Source: Blastomussa wellsi (taxonomy: Eukaryota > Cnidaria > Anthozoa > Scleractinia > Plerogyridae). Taken from it: 64,000 nucleotides of DNA. Each line of letters starts with the position of its first letter. The first letter of the stretch is position 1. Below are positions 52,001-62,016 of this stretch, one piece after another. The notes under the pieces are model-generated. The model was not told the DNA's origin, did not search any database, and worked only from the letters and a program-made list of their open reading frames with translations. Location: NCBI GenBank assembly GCA_947652115.1, contig OX393562.1, forward strand, positions 6,844,093 to 6,908,092, in the 5' to 3' direction. The position numbers were made by a program, and so were the translations under genes.

Positions 52001-52272
52001 TTCAGTGATCAAATACGACCAATTCGCGTCCAGAAGGTAAATATAATATCAACAACAGTGAAATTAATAGGACAGTTTTCTTTACAAGAGCTGCGAATGT
52101 AAACGATTTGATTGACAATTCATAAAACTCGCAAAATTATACTTTTTTCAGAGCAATCAACAAAAGGATTATGTGGTTGGCTTAAATCGCCACGAACGCG
52201 CCGACCCAGTCACAGAATCGTGGTGCACAATGGTCAGTTTGTTCCTGCTATAAAGCAGACAAGCTGAGACCC

Positions 52273-54649
52273 ATGACGAGACAAACTCTCTCTTATGTAG
52301 GTCAAGGTGTATGTTTATTTATCCAGGTACTGCTCTTGGTGACAACTACGCATGCGTGGTGTTCTGGATCTGATCATAACTGGCCTTTAGATGAAATAGT
52401 ATATGGGCGAGTGCACGATCTAACATGTCGGCCTTACCACGAAAGGTGGCATGGAAATATTGAAGGTAATTTATTTTCCTGTTTCTTAAACGCTCTGCAT
52501 GATATACTTGTTTCGATCGAGTGCTGCGCCACTGACTTCAATGAAGCAATTTATTGAAATTTAGCAAACGCCAGACATTTCCTCCACACTAATTCCTTTA
52601 AGTGATCTACGAAGTACTATAAAGTCAAATTTTCTGAATGATACTACTGAAGAAAATGTTTATCGACCGCTTCCAGTTCGGCACAATTGAACACCAGAAT
52701 GATCCTCCAAAATTACAAATTCCTCAAAAATAATCGGGCCAACATAAAGCCTGGATATGAAATCTTGTTATCCGATAAAGCTTAGACCATTACTAAAGGA
52801 TTCAATGGTCTTAATAGATTGTGTCCAACTCGACGGCAATGAAAGACAACTTAAAATAGAGCGTCCCGACTTTCTTAAAGTTTTCTGATTCCCAGTGCGC
52901 AAATTATCTCGCGATTCTTTAAAGCGGATTTCAACCGACAAACATCAGATGGCGGAGATAAACTGGGATTTAAAATCAAACCAAGATCCACCGACGATCT
53001 TTGAAAGTCTAAGGCTTAGCTTTCCAAGCTTGTCTGGTTGGCCTCGTGCCTTGTGCCTTGTGCCCGTGTGCGAGTTTCGTGACTAGACTCTTTTATTATA
53101 CCACTTTAAGCTTATAACAAGCAAACTAATGTCAAAAACAAATATAGACACTTCGAAATAATGAAAATCAATGTAATTCAGGAGAATAAGAGACCGGAGT
53201 ACCGTACTTGTCTTCTCGAACAATTCGTGCAAGTGATGGTTCGATAAAGCACTTTTGTGCATCAATGTGGCTCTTCTTCGGGGGCAAAACAAGAGTGTTT
53301 AAAAATTAAGGGAACTCCAAAAAATGAATATTATACAGAAAGTTTTATGGAGTGTGACACAGTTTCTAAAAAGCTTGTGAACGAATTTTTTCCCTCAGGA
53401 AATGCGGAGATCACGTGGTCTCCTCCTCAACTCGCTTTAGATCTCTACGGTCAAGATTCATGGGTAGATCTTGGATGGAGATATAATTCTTGTTATGTGG
53501 AAGTGAAATACTGCAATCAAACTGGTATGACCATTGCACTTTGGGTATATTTCCGTGAAGCTAACACAACGCAAGGATTAATTGAATTTGGAGGTGGTGA
53601 CTGCGGGTTCATACTTGGTCGTACATTTGATAATGAAATAAATGCTACCATTAGAAGTATGGAGTTAGGAAACACTTGGAGTTTGCAAAGTGTGAATGCA
53701 AGTATTCGTGATGGAATGTGGCATCACCTGGCCGTAACATGGAATGCTTCTGGAGAATTTGAACTCTTTATTAATGGCTCAAGGTAAAAGTATGTCCTCT
53801 CCTTAAATGGTATTTGTTTAACAGTCGTGGAAAGTGGTGACGTAATAGTTAGGCGGATTGTAGTGCAGTGGTATGAAATTCATTTTAAGGCATTCTGAAA
53901 ATATGTCTTTTGCAAGGTGTTGCTTGGTGACTAGGAAAGATATGCTTGATCTGTAACTGGCAGGAATGTGTTGATTGGAATGAAAAAGTATGCGAACTAT
54001 TCTTTAAAAACAAAATTGTAAATGAAGTAAATTCCAGCAGCTGTGTTGTTTCTATTTTTATACGCTTCACCTCCTTATTTCTGGGGCAGTTTGAGATAAT
54101 ATAGTCCTCTCTAACACCCCCTTTTCCTTCCTAGCAAAATTTAAAAGGCATAGTAAATGCAAACTTTTGTTTGAGGGCTTTCTTGCGGAAAACTAAGACA
54201 ACGAGCACTGATTGTGGAACGTTTATTTGTGCTACATTATCAAAACGCAGAAGAGGTTATTTATCATATTATATGGTCACCAAACGTAGCACTTGATGCA
54301 CGTTCAAGTTGCTGTGCATTCTATTAATACCCGAGTGGTCTCAAACATTTTTAATGGATGTCGGGAGAGACGTGTAAAATATTAAGTGAATCTACATCAG
54401 TTACATTACAAATAATGCCACTAATCTGCTGCCCACTGTCTCTGACTCATAGGTTAAATGACATAAGCAAGGAAGTTAATTCAAATGTGTCTTGTGCTGA
54501 TGCAAACTGCACATGTGGTTGGTCGATGAAAGTAGGCACTCTGACCAGGTACTCGGCTGTCCAGTCGTCCGTAAAGCTTGCTAGGCTGATCCTCTGGCAC
54601 TATGTTGTTAATAACGAAAAAATTATTGGGTTGTCGAGTGAAGTTCAAG
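52273..54649 (+). CDS. Secreted/membrane protein with N-terminal LamG (concanavalin A-like) domain, 3' end not found
   Basis: Three exons can be joined in phase: 52273-52465 (ATG, signal peptide MTRQTLSYVGQGVCLFIQVL onward, cleavage after about residue 28), 53399-53783 and 54453-54649, about 258 codons so far. The joined part reads as one LamG/pentraxin-like beta-sandwich: WPLDE near the start, SWVDLG, TGMTIALWVYF, DGMWHHLAVTW and a closing LARLILWH segment. Several N-x-S/T sites and Cys residues fit an extracellular protein. Known: such domains bind sugars or proteins and often sit at the front of adhesion GPCRs, polycystin-like or matrix proteins. The last donor (CAAG/GTAAGA, phase 1) leaves the gene open, and I find no convincing next exon before 56072. 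The frame upstream of 53399 (from 53257) is intronic. Confidence 0.65.
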
Positions 54650-56071
54650 GTAAGAACTGCTTTTCTTTCTTCTGTCGTTAAAAAGCCAAACTTTCAGCCG
54701 AGTCACTATCTTCAGCAGTTGCATTCCCGTTGCGTTATGAAGAAGTATAATTTTAAAAATTATTAATTTCAACGAAGTTATTCGCAAGCCAGAAGTAACC
54801 AAACAAAATATCGCATGATGCGTTTACGCTACACTTCTTGATTTACAATTCAAAGACACACATATATAGTGGTGGTTCTGGCGCAGTGATGGTGGCTGTT
54901 GTTTAGCTTAACTCGACTCCTAGATGTTACATCTAGTCGCCGAGTTAAGCTAAAAAACAGCCACCATCACTGCGCCAGAACGCACCATCCTCTATATGTG
55001 TGGAAGCAGAATAAAAGCAAACAAAAGAGTAAACAAAAAAGCAAACAAAGGGCAATCCATGCCCAGCAAGCGAGCGCCGCGGCACATTTATTTTTACTTT
55101 TTCTGTGGAAGAAATAAACTCTTAGTTATTCCGCAGCTTGCACATTTAGCTTGCATCATTCTTCTCCCGTTTTTCGTGCGAATTATTTTTTCAGTGCCTT
55201 TTTTATTTGGAGTACATTTACGCTCTTTGACACAGTATATCTCAGGCATTGCTATTTATACAGAAAAAAATATTTAATTGCGAATTCGGATACGATAAAT
55301 TTGTATTTTTGAAACAGATTTGATCCCTGCGTGACCAATTCTCGGAAAACCGGAAGTCTTTACCAGGCTCAACGAGTACAAACGCCGGGGCTCTGGGACT
55401 AAAAAAACATGGCCGTCGATGTTATTATTTTGTATTTTGGCCAAGAAAAAGGAAACTTGAGCAAAATTCGATAAAATTTTACGCTCAGCAGACTCGAACT
55501 AAGTGTCTTTTGCCACACAGAAGCTGCTGTCTCAATGCAAAGTCTTGAAGTCGGGAAATTTAAACAAAATCTGTTCGATCAATCGAACGCACTGTTATTA
55601 AATTGCGACTCGATTTTATTATTTTTTCCCCTTTCTGCTTCACGCATAGCCTCAACAACTTGTTGAGTTATCTGTCTTACCTCATTCAGCCAAAAGGGTG
55701 AAGAAAATTCATCAAAAAGAACAAAAATCGTGTGAAATAGTCCGATCATTTCGGTTTGTTATTCAGTCAAGCTTTAATTATGCTGATATCATATCATAGC
55801 AAAAAAGCGCATGCGTAAACAATAAAATATTGTGAAATTTAGCAAGGGACAGGGAAAGAGCACCACACAGATGAGAAATACCATCCGGATGGTAATATAT
55901 AGGCTAGCCGGGTAATAACATGTTAGTTTACCAAACGGTGAATCCTTAGAGGGGTGAGTGTTGGCCACATTCTGAACCTTGTTTGAGGGATTGTGCGGAC
56001 AAGGGTTTTGTCCTTTCTTGTGACCCGTCACGCAACGTCACGCGTGACGCGACCAAGTGACGTAACACCCA
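54650..56071. other. Open intron of the LamG gene up to the virus-like block
   Basis: Contains the foldback at 54857-55001. The remainder is AT-rich with no recognisable exon. A CG-rich piece with several GTGACG/CGTCAC repeats (56018-56062) lies just before the first viral ORF and may mark the element edge, but I cannot define terminal repeats because the other end is outside the window. Confidence 0.45.
54857..55001. repeat. Foldback element, family FB-G
   Basis: TTCTGGCGCAGTGATGGTGG pairs with CCACCATCACTGCGCCAGAA; TTAGCTTAACTCG pairs with CGAGTTAAGCTAA; CACACATATA pairs at the ends. Arms about 65 bp with a short central loop. Very well preserved, so recent. Confidence 0.85.
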
Positions 56072-56734
56072 TTATATATTTTTTATAACACTCAGAGAGA
56101 TTTTTGTGTTCTTTCTTTCAAATCTAACCTCGAATCGGCTGCAAGATTTTGAAGTTTTTTTCGAAATTCTTCCCGAATCTCGTTTCTTATCGCCTCTGGG
56201 TCTGGCTGTGGTGAACTGGCTTTGTTTTTTTTCGACGAATTTTGAGCGTAAAGTACCCTTCAGTTGCCGATACTTCTGGATTTCATTGGAGACAGTTTCA
56301 AACTCGAGGTGGGATAATTTACTATCTTGAAGAGATTTTGATAAATGCCTATTTATTGAGTCATGCTTCGCAATTGCCAGAGCATGTATTTTCGTGTGCT
56401 TTTCCACTTTCCGTTCGAGCTTTTTGTTTATGGCTGTAAGGACGGTAGAAGCAGCTCCGGATAATGCAGCAACAGTAGCGATTGGAATTGTTGCTATAAT
56501 TCCGACACCAGTAAGCGAAGTAATAATTGATCCAGCTGAAAGAATTGTTGTCAAAGAGCCAAGACCAACCGCTGCATAGTGTATGGCTTTATGGGCCTTT
56601 TTATATTTCTTTAGCACAAGCCTGTAATGTTCTGTTTCTCCGGCAATTTCTTTTTCGATCTCACTGATTTTTGTAAGCCGAAAATTATCAGCATTATATT
56701 CAGAAGGAATGTTTGGATATAAACCGCTTTGCAT
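56072..56734 (-). CDS. Viral protein A: coiled-coil protein with central hydrophobic hairpin, unknown function
   Basis: 220 aa, ATG at 56734. Helical charged N-terminus (20-50), a long Ala/Gly/Ile/Thr-rich hydrophobic stretch at about 51-102 that could form two membrane-crossing helices with a turn at GVGIIATIP, then a second charged helical segment (103-170) and a very basic tail (170-220). This helix-hydrophobic hairpin-helix plan suggests a membrane-inserting virion or lysis component; I do not recognise a named family. It is 56 nt downstream of gene B on the same strand, so the two may be co-transcribed. The basic tail looks unlike the rest and could be a frame-shifted end. Confidence 0.7.
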   Translation of the reverse strand: MQSGLYPNIPSEYNADNFRLTKISEIEKEIAGETEHYRLVLKKYKKAHKAIHYAAVGLGSLTTILSAGSIITSLTGVGIIATIPIATVAALSGAASTVLTAINKKLERKVEKHTKIHALAIAKHDSINRHLSKSLQDSKLSHLEFETVSNEIQKYRQLKGTLRSKFVEKKQSQFTTARPRGDKKRDSGRISKKTSKSCSRFEVRFERKNTKISLSVIKNI

Positions 56735-56790
56735 TTCAACAGGCGCACTCGGTAGTACGTTTAGTTCAGGCAGATTTTATTTTTTAATTG

Positions 56791-57459
56791 TTAATGTATT
56801 TGTAATTCAAATTCAAGAGGGAATCCATTGAAATTAAATAACTCCCCGAGTTCATCTCTAACTGATATTGTCAAACTGTTTACATATTTACTAGACATAG
56901 TGTCACGCAAGTCATTTGAATCAAACTTGTAAGAGATTTTTTCATACGGATTACCTCTTAAGTCGAATCGAGCTAAAATACTTGACGGTTTTCCATTGAG
57001 CAATTTTTTCTGTCTGTCAACAAGGTCACAGTGAACAAAATAAGTAGATAGACAGTGTTTTTTGTTAAATATGAACCATGTTACAATGTCTTGAATATCA
57101 AACAGTTTGGCAAATTCCTCGCTGAAATTTATATCAACTCGCTCAAATTTAGTATTTTGCAAAAACAGCACGCCTGCAGGTGTGTTGGCATCTGTAAAAT
57201 TAACGTTTGCGTATATTTTTAAGGCTTTCTTTAAAGCTTCAACAAAAGTCTCAATGGTGTAAAAACCGGGTAGTAAATTAGTCTCGAATTTTCTATTATC
57301 TTGCTGTTTATCTATTAACGTGATCTTTCCACCCTTGAAATTAAACCACGAATTGTAAAGCGAGCAGCTCAAAAGCCTGATATAATTCGGTTTTGGAATT
57401 GGATGGTCAAAATAAACTGTGTAGTCGTTTGAAGGGGCGTTGATCGTGAGCACAACCAT
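56791..57459 (-). CDS. Viral protein B: candidate penton-like minor capsid protein
   Basis: 222 aa, ATG at 57459. Predominantly beta-type sequence with LLPGFYTIETFVEALKKAL near residue 60 and a C-terminus ending in TISVRDELGELFNFNGFPLE plus a last strand. The closing pattern, a strand then xRDxxGxxxxFNGxPLxxxL, is what I associate with single-jelly-roll penton proteins of polinton-like viruses and virophages. By that inference it would form the capsid vertices. It is divergently paired with gene C across 42 bp. Intact reading frame. Confidence 0.6.
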   Translation of the reverse strand: MVVLTINAPSNDYTVYFDHPIPKPNYIRLLSCSLYNSWFNFKGGKITLIDKQQDNRKFETNLLPGFYTIETFVEALKKALKIYANVNFTDANTPAGVLFLQNTKFERVDINFSEEFAKLFDIQDIVTWFIFNKKHCLSTYFVHCDLVDRQKKLLNGKPSSILARFDLRGNPYEKISYKFDSNDLRDTMSSKYVNSLTISVRDELGELFNFNGFPLEFELQIH

Positions 57460-57501
57460 TTTAATATAAAGGAAAATATATTTAATTAAAATACATATAA
57501 A
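57460..57501. promoter_or_regulatory. Bidirectional promoter-like spacer between genes B and C
   Basis: Only 42 bp, almost pure A/T, containing ATATATTTAATTAAAATA and TATAAA-like words on both strands. It must hold the start signals for both divergent genes. The core resembles the spacers before 60758 and 63237. Confidence 0.55.
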
Positions 57502-58515
57502 ATGGACAACAATATGTCGCAGTACGCGTGGCTGTCTTCAGCGATAGCCGACAAAAAAGCAAAAGAAGCAAAAACGAAAGCGTGGGCAAACTTCGACAAA
57601 CATTTTCCCTACGCTGACAAGAGTAAATTCGAAGCACAAATATTTTTTGATGATAAGCATAACGAAACAGCAGAGATTTTTTTCAGAGCAGGTAACGGTT
57701 TAACGCAAAGCGTTTTCGGGAGCGATAGGCAATACTGGAGTTCACAAATGAAAAGCGCACTCGGATTGATAGTCGACGGTTTTCCAATGCAGCTTATACC
57801 AAGTAAAGGAAAACCTTCTTTACCCATCCCAGCAGAAGGCTTTCACGAAGCCGCACCAAGTCTGAAAAAAATATTTAACAACAGTCTTAAAATATATGTT
57901 ACGCCTGACAAATATTTTACAACAAAATTCAAGGAAATATTTCAAGAAACAAAACTGACTCACCATACAGGGAAAGAGGCGAGGCAATGGTTATCTGGGC
58001 CTGAAATGTCATACTGGCCGCAGCAGCTCAACTTTGCTGTCTGGTGCGCAACAACTGCTAGCGGCATAAGCCGAGAGATTTTTGATAAAGAACACTCAAC
58101 TCTGGGTTTGCCCGAAAATGTATACAGTTTTTTTCAGTTCCACGTTTATTTCACAATAAGGCGAATATTGTATGAGATGGGAGGCCCTCAAAACATAAGC
58201 GCCTTGCCCGGAGACCCAGCATTTAACGCTTACAATAACCCTTTTAATGAGTCTGCATACAGAGAAATTTGTGCAAAGTTTGGTGTAAGTCGTTCGAGTG
58301 ATTTTCGTTTCACAAGACCAGCAAATCACGGTCTTGGGTCTGTTTACATTTACGTCTCAAGTCACGGACCAGCAAAAATTTCAACCAGTTACCCAGGAGG
58401 GCACTATAAGTTTTCAGACGAAGGTGGTTTTGGGAGCAAAGGTAACTTGATTTATTATATAGAGCAAGACAACTCTGCCAATGCACAAGCTGACTGGTTT
58501 TGTCTCAACACCTGA
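57502..58515 (+). CDS. Viral protein C: conserved element protein of unknown function (337 aa, then in-frame TGA)
   Basis: ATG at 57502; ends in TGA at 58513-58515, after which the same frame stays open to 59208. Rich in aromatic residues; segments such as WLSGPEMSYWPQQLNFAVWC and ALPGDPAFNAYNNPFN look like conserved structural pieces. No catalytic motif or membrane segment that I can see. I believe C and the following region D are one gene in related elements, because D starts without an ATG and continues in frame. Likely virion-associated given its place between the penton-like and capsid genes, but the role is unknown. Confidence 0.75.
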   Translation: MDNNMSQYAWLSSAIADKKAKEAKTKAWANFDKHFPYADKSKFEAQIFFDDKHNETAEIFFRAGNGLTQSVFGSDRQYWSSQMKSALGLIVDGFPMQLIPSKGKPSLPIPAEGFHEAAPSLKKIFNNSLKIYVTPDKYFTTKFKEIFQETKLTHHTGKEARQWLSGPEMSYWPQQLNFAVWCATTASGISREIFDKEHSTLGLPENVYSFFQFHVYFTIRRILYEMGGPQNISALPGDPAFNAYNNPFNESAYREICAKFGVSRSSDFRFTRPANHGLGSVYIYVSSHGPAKISTSYPGGHYKFSDEGGFGSKGNLIYYIEQDNSANAQADWFCLNT

Positions 58516-59208
58516 CAAGGCCTGACTATTGAGGGTTTATCGCGAATAAACCAATCAATAGAGGCTTTTGTTTACTGCATCCTGGGAGCGCAGGTTAGAG
58601 TGAGGACAAGTATTATTGGATCCAAAGAGGTACAGGATGATTTTTCGGACTTGGTCGAAGAACAAATAAGGCTGACCGATATTGGCGCAAGCTCGACGCG
58701 TTATCAGACGAAGGTGGATGAGGCAAAAGTCAGACTAAATATGGTTGTTTGCCAGGGCGGAAAGCTGATGCCAGGCAACATGGAGATCAACACAGGAAGC
58801 GTGGTTGGTTACAACAATAATCTTAAAAAAGCGGGGCCAGGCATGAAATTAGGTATAAATAATGATTTAAACACGAGCACAAAAAAAGCGGCCCTTCGCC
58901 AAATGGATGGAGGTCAATCAAAGGTAAACCCACCGAACAGCCATCCTTCCAACCCAATTCACAAAGCCGCCACAGCTGAAAGCAAAAAAGCAGCAAAGCC
59001 TGCAACTCCAGCAACAAAGCCTGCTGTCAAAACTCCAGAAACAAAGCCTGCTGCAACAAAAGATGCAAAGCCTGAAACACAAACAGTGGAAACAGAAGAG
59101 CCAGTGCCCACGGCCGGCTCGGGCAGTGAGTCTCATGATGTGAACAAAATAATTGTGGCAGTCGGCGCGGTGGCAGTTGCTGGTTTGGTATTATGGAAAT
59201 TCCGTTAA
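58516..59208 (+). pseudogene. Viral region D: in-frame continuation of C with C-terminal membrane anchor
   Basis: Open from the codon after the C stop to TAA at 59206-59208 (231 codons). The first in-frame ATG is only at 58741; GTG at 58600 is the only earlier plausible alternative and would be unusual in an animal. Features: LSRINQSIEAFVYCILGAQV right after the stop, a helical part with VDEAKVRLN, a Lys/Ala/Pro/Thr-rich linker (58970-59110) and one transmembrane helix near the end (IIVAVGAVAVAGLVLW) with a short basic tail. Best explained as the second half of gene C, separated by a nonsense mutation, leaky stop or unrecognised splice (acceptor-like GGGAGCGCAG/GTTAG at 58583-58593). Its stop overlaps the stop of gene E on the other strand in a TTAA palindrome. 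Confidence 0.65.
58520..58565 (+). other. Stem-loop just after the TGA of gene C
   Basis: Perfect stem GGTTTAT (58534-58540) / ATAAACC (58546-58552) with loop CGCGA, extended by partial pairing of GCCTnnnTATTGA with TCAATAGAGGC. It starts about 5 nt beyond the stop codon. It may be incidental or affect termination. Confidence 0.5.
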
Positions 59209-60696
59209 CGCTGCTTTTTTATCTGACCTTCAACCAAAAAGGCCACAACAGCCAAAATTAACAGCCATGTGTGTTCTGCCAGAAAACCAATTGCCTGGCC
59301 AGCAGCTTTGAAAAGAAAAGAAACAATCGAGCCAATAAGTCCCGGAAGGAGGGAGGCTGTTTTTTTCCCAATAGCTTTTAGCCCGTTTCCCAAAGCTTTG
59401 CCCATCGATTTCAAAGCGTTGGTAATGGTCCCAATAACAGCACCAATCGTTACACCAGCAGCAAGAAGGATTGATGCCACTGTCACGCCGTGTTTTTTGA
59501 AAATCTCTTTTACACGCTCACGAAATGGCATGGCTCTTTCTCTTTCCTCAATCTGTGTTGCCAACCTGCCAAGCTCCTCTTCTCTTTCTGCAATTGTCTC
59601 CTCGGCAGCTTCTTTTTCAGAAGGTGAAGTGTTCTCATCATCGATAATAACTCTTTCTTCTTCATTTTGGCGTTCCAGTTCTGCTTTATGTTCATTCAAT
59701 TCATCAAAAGTTTTTGTGGTGTTGAGTCTTTCTTCCATGGCGTTTCTTTTTTGTTTTTCCGCAGCAAGGCTTTTACTAAGTTGATCGACCCGGGTTTGTT
59801 TCTTTTCTTTATATTTCACTTGTTTCTCAAGGGCTTCCACCTCCTTTTTGTTATTTTCTAAATCTGTTTTATAATTCTTTTCCAGTTGATTCAGTCGTTT
59901 CAATTCTGCTTCATTTTCAACATCTGAACCAAGTTGTTCTTTTTTGGCCTTATTTTGCTCGATTTTATTTAATAAATCTTTTTCTTTTTGTTTGGCTTTA
60001 ACTAATTCTGAATAGGTCTTTTCAGCCATTTTCGCTTCTTTTTGAGCTTCTTTTAATGCCTGTTCGCTTTCTTTTATTTTTACATTTTCTTCCTTCAGTA
60101 AAGTTGCAGCTGACTTGCCAAGAGCATATTTGACGAAATCTTTTCCTAAAAAACTTTTAATAAGACCTCTACCATCTTCACGAACTATCTTTGTTTGACC
60201 ACCCTTGGGGCCAACGACAACAACATCCATTAATTTTAATGGTGATTTTTCAGATAAATCTCTTGCAAACCTTATTTCTCCCAATTTATCAAAATCGACT
60301 TTTGGATATTCTTTTTTGATGAAATCTTTTACCTTTTGGATTTCTATCTCTTTTTCCGCATCACTTAAAAGTTGTTCATATTTACCAGCAGTTTTTGTGG
60401 CAAGTAAACCATTATTAAAGCCTCTTAATTTTTTCAGTCTTTCTTCAATCTCCTTAATTGTTGGAATTCTTCCACTTGTTCCACCTGTTCCACCAAAAGA
60501 TGAATCAGGTTTTTTTTGCATCCCACTTTTTTCTTTCTGCATTGTTTGCATTCCAATCCAATCACCTTGACGCCTAGGTGTAGATGAGACGACAGGTGGA
60601 AAAGGATTTTTTTTCTTCATCATCATCATCGTCGTCGTCATGATCGTCTGTAGGTTCCAAGAGAGGGTCTTTGTCATCAAAGCCACCTTCAGCCAT
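59205..60696 (-). CDS. Viral protein E: acidic, long coiled-coil protein with C-terminal membrane segments; one frame offset
   Basis: The main frame (59205-60686) gives up to 493 codons. The likelier start is ATG at 60696 in the neighbouring frame, which encodes MAEGGFDDKDPLLEP and a poly-Asp/Glu stretch typical of a real N-terminus. It runs into the main frame at an A8 run (60605-60612) where the two frames differ by one base. After a Pro/Gly-rich segment comes a long charged helical part (roughly residues 190-400 of the main frame; EALEKQVKYKEKK and similar), then Gly/Ala/Leu hydrophobic helices (about 405-425 and 445-485) and KKQR at the end. Function unknown; a virion membrane-interacting or scaffold protein would fit. 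The MTTTMMMMKKK start read in the main frame is an out-of-frame translation of the acidic stretch. Confidence 0.7.
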
Positions 60697-60757
60697 CGCG
60701 AAATTATATTTTGAAATTATTTTTTATTTAAATATAAATGCCCGGCGTTGTATAAAC
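60697..60757. promoter_or_regulatory. Bidirectional promoter-like spacer between genes E and MCP
   Basis: 61 bp separating two start codons, with TTTTTTATTTAAATATAAAT near its middle. The palindromic ATTTAAAT core reads the same on both strands, which suits a shared control site for the divergent pair. Confidence 0.6.
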
Positions 60758-62008
60758 ATGTCTGTGCAAGCAAACCTTCGACCAACGAACAAAGAAAAAA
60801 TTTTAGGCGGAATGAAAGCCGAGCGCACGGTCAAGCGCATCACTTTTAATCCCAGCGAAGCCAACCCCGGCGAGACGTTAAATGTTTACGTGCCCAAGCT
60901 GAATGAGAACGAGGTCCTCGTGCCAGGCTCGATCTCACTTCTCTTTAACATCGACCTGGCTGGAGGGCACGCCAACAACTTCCTCGTACAAAACGTCACC
61001 CGTGCTCTGGTCGACAAGATGGTTGTGAAGTACGCCGGCACCACACTTCAGGACACGGTGGGGTATGACATTTTCAAGATCTGGGAGGACCTTTTCCTCT
61101 CGCAGGAGGAGCGGGACAACATGCTGCTCGAGGGTATTCAGACTGAGGACCTCTGCAAGATCCGCTCAAATGCGGGAGACAAGAAAACCTCAGGCGTCGC
61201 CGCTGAAACGGCGCTTAACAATGTTTTCGGAACAAAATACCGAATACGACTGGACCACCAGATCCTGACCGACCACGGCGTTTTCTACCCCAAAGCTCTT
61301 TACCACGACCTCATGTTTGAGCTTACCCTTGCGCCGGCCTCGCAAGTTGTAAAAGGCTCTGACGAAACAAAATTAAAATACAAGCTGACAAACATCCAGC
61401 TCGAGTACGAAATGATGAGGAGCAAGACCTTGGCGGAAGACGCGCGCAGTGTTTACTCCTCGGGGAATGAATTCCTTTACGATCATGTTGAGCGGCCATT
61501 TGTGCACACCTTCTCAAAAGGCACTGACACAAGGATAAACCTCAGAGTAAACTCGCAGAGAAGGTCCCTGAAAGGTCTTCTTCTCCTTTTCGTTGAGCCC
61601 TATTTAGCCGGCACCAGGGATTCAGAAAAGTACTTCAACCCAGACCTGACAAAAGTCACCGTTACGGTGAACGGCAAGCCCAACATGATTTACAATAACG
61701 GCATCGAAGGAAAGGATATCTGGGTTGAAGTTGACCGCTTCTTTGGTAAGTCAAAAAACAAAACACCGAACATGAATCTGAAAAAGTTTTACACCGAAAA
61801 CAAGTTCGGGCTTCTGATAGATCTTCGCTCAATGGAAAGTCATGAAATGCACGGAAGCGGCACGCGGCTTGTAAACACACAAGACGGAGTCCAGCTTGAA
61901 CTCGAGCGGAATGCCAAAAACTCAGGCAACGTGAACTGCCACGTCTTTGTTATCAGTGACTCGCAAATGAATATAATGGGGAATCAATTAGAATCTGTGC
62001 AGTACTGA
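60758..62008 (+). CDS. Major capsid protein, double jelly-roll (F54H12.2-like)
   Basis: 416 aa, ATG at 60758 (MSVQANLRPTNKEK); the frame is open 29 codons further upstream but those lie across the promoter-like spacer. Beta-rich throughout, with N-terminal ERTVKRITFNPSEANPGETL, a middle FGTKYRIRLDHQILTDHGVF and C-terminal FVISDSQMNIMGNQLE. I recognise this as the capsid protein family often annotated F54H12.2-like in cnidarians and related to polinton-like virus hexons. Each subunit would supply two jelly rolls, three subunits forming pseudo-hexameric capsomers. Intact, and richer in G/C (especially at third positions) than the host and neighbouring A/B genes. It is followed after 8 nt by the packaging ATPase. 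Confidence 0.88.
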   Translation: MSVQANLRPTNKEKILGGMKAERTVKRITFNPSEANPGETLNVYVPKLNENEVLVPGSISLLFNIDLAGGHANNFLVQNVTRALVDKMVVKYAGTTLQDTVGYDIFKIWEDLFLSQEERDNMLLEGIQTEDLCKIRSNAGDKKTSGVAAETALNNVFGTKYRIRLDHQILTDHGVFYPKALYHDLMFELTLAPASQVVKGSDETKLKYKLTNIQLEYEMMRSKTLAEDARSVYSSGNEFLYDHVERPFVHTFSKGTDTRINLRVNSQRRSLKGLLLLFVEPYLAGTRDSEKYFNPDLTKVTVTVNGKPNMIYNNGIEGKDIWVEVDRFFGKSKNKTPNMNLKKFYTENKFGLLIDLRSMESHEMHGSGTRLVNTQDGVQLELERNAKNSGNVNCHVFVISDSQMNIMGNQLESVQY

Positions 62009-62016
62009 TATAGAAA

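Larger units (their letters stand above)
44515..52272. other. Repeat-rich spacer between R3 and the LamG gene
   Basis: No confident gene. It holds the R3 upstream region at its left end, foldback elements (46064-46230, 46354-46496, 47777-48656), SINE pieces (47030-47145, 48800-48850), and an RT fragment (48928-49048). The stretch 49050-52272 is AT-rich; the 74-codon ORF at 51089-51313 resembles nothing I know. Confidence 0.6.

Noticed and set aside
53257..53398. N-terminal extension of the LamG exon (MHQCGSSSGAKQ onward)
   Set aside because: A pyrimidine-rich CCCTCAG acceptor at 53392-53398 and phase agreement with 52465 show this is intron.
55500..55560. tRNA-like B-box on the minus strand as a possible integration site for the viral element
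   Set aside because: No A-box or cloverleaf pairing, and no matching duplicated half at another site.
59510..60570. Plus-strand ORFs rich in Ser/Phe opposite gene E
   Set aside because: They are antisense shadows of the Lys/Glu-rich coiled-coil frame.
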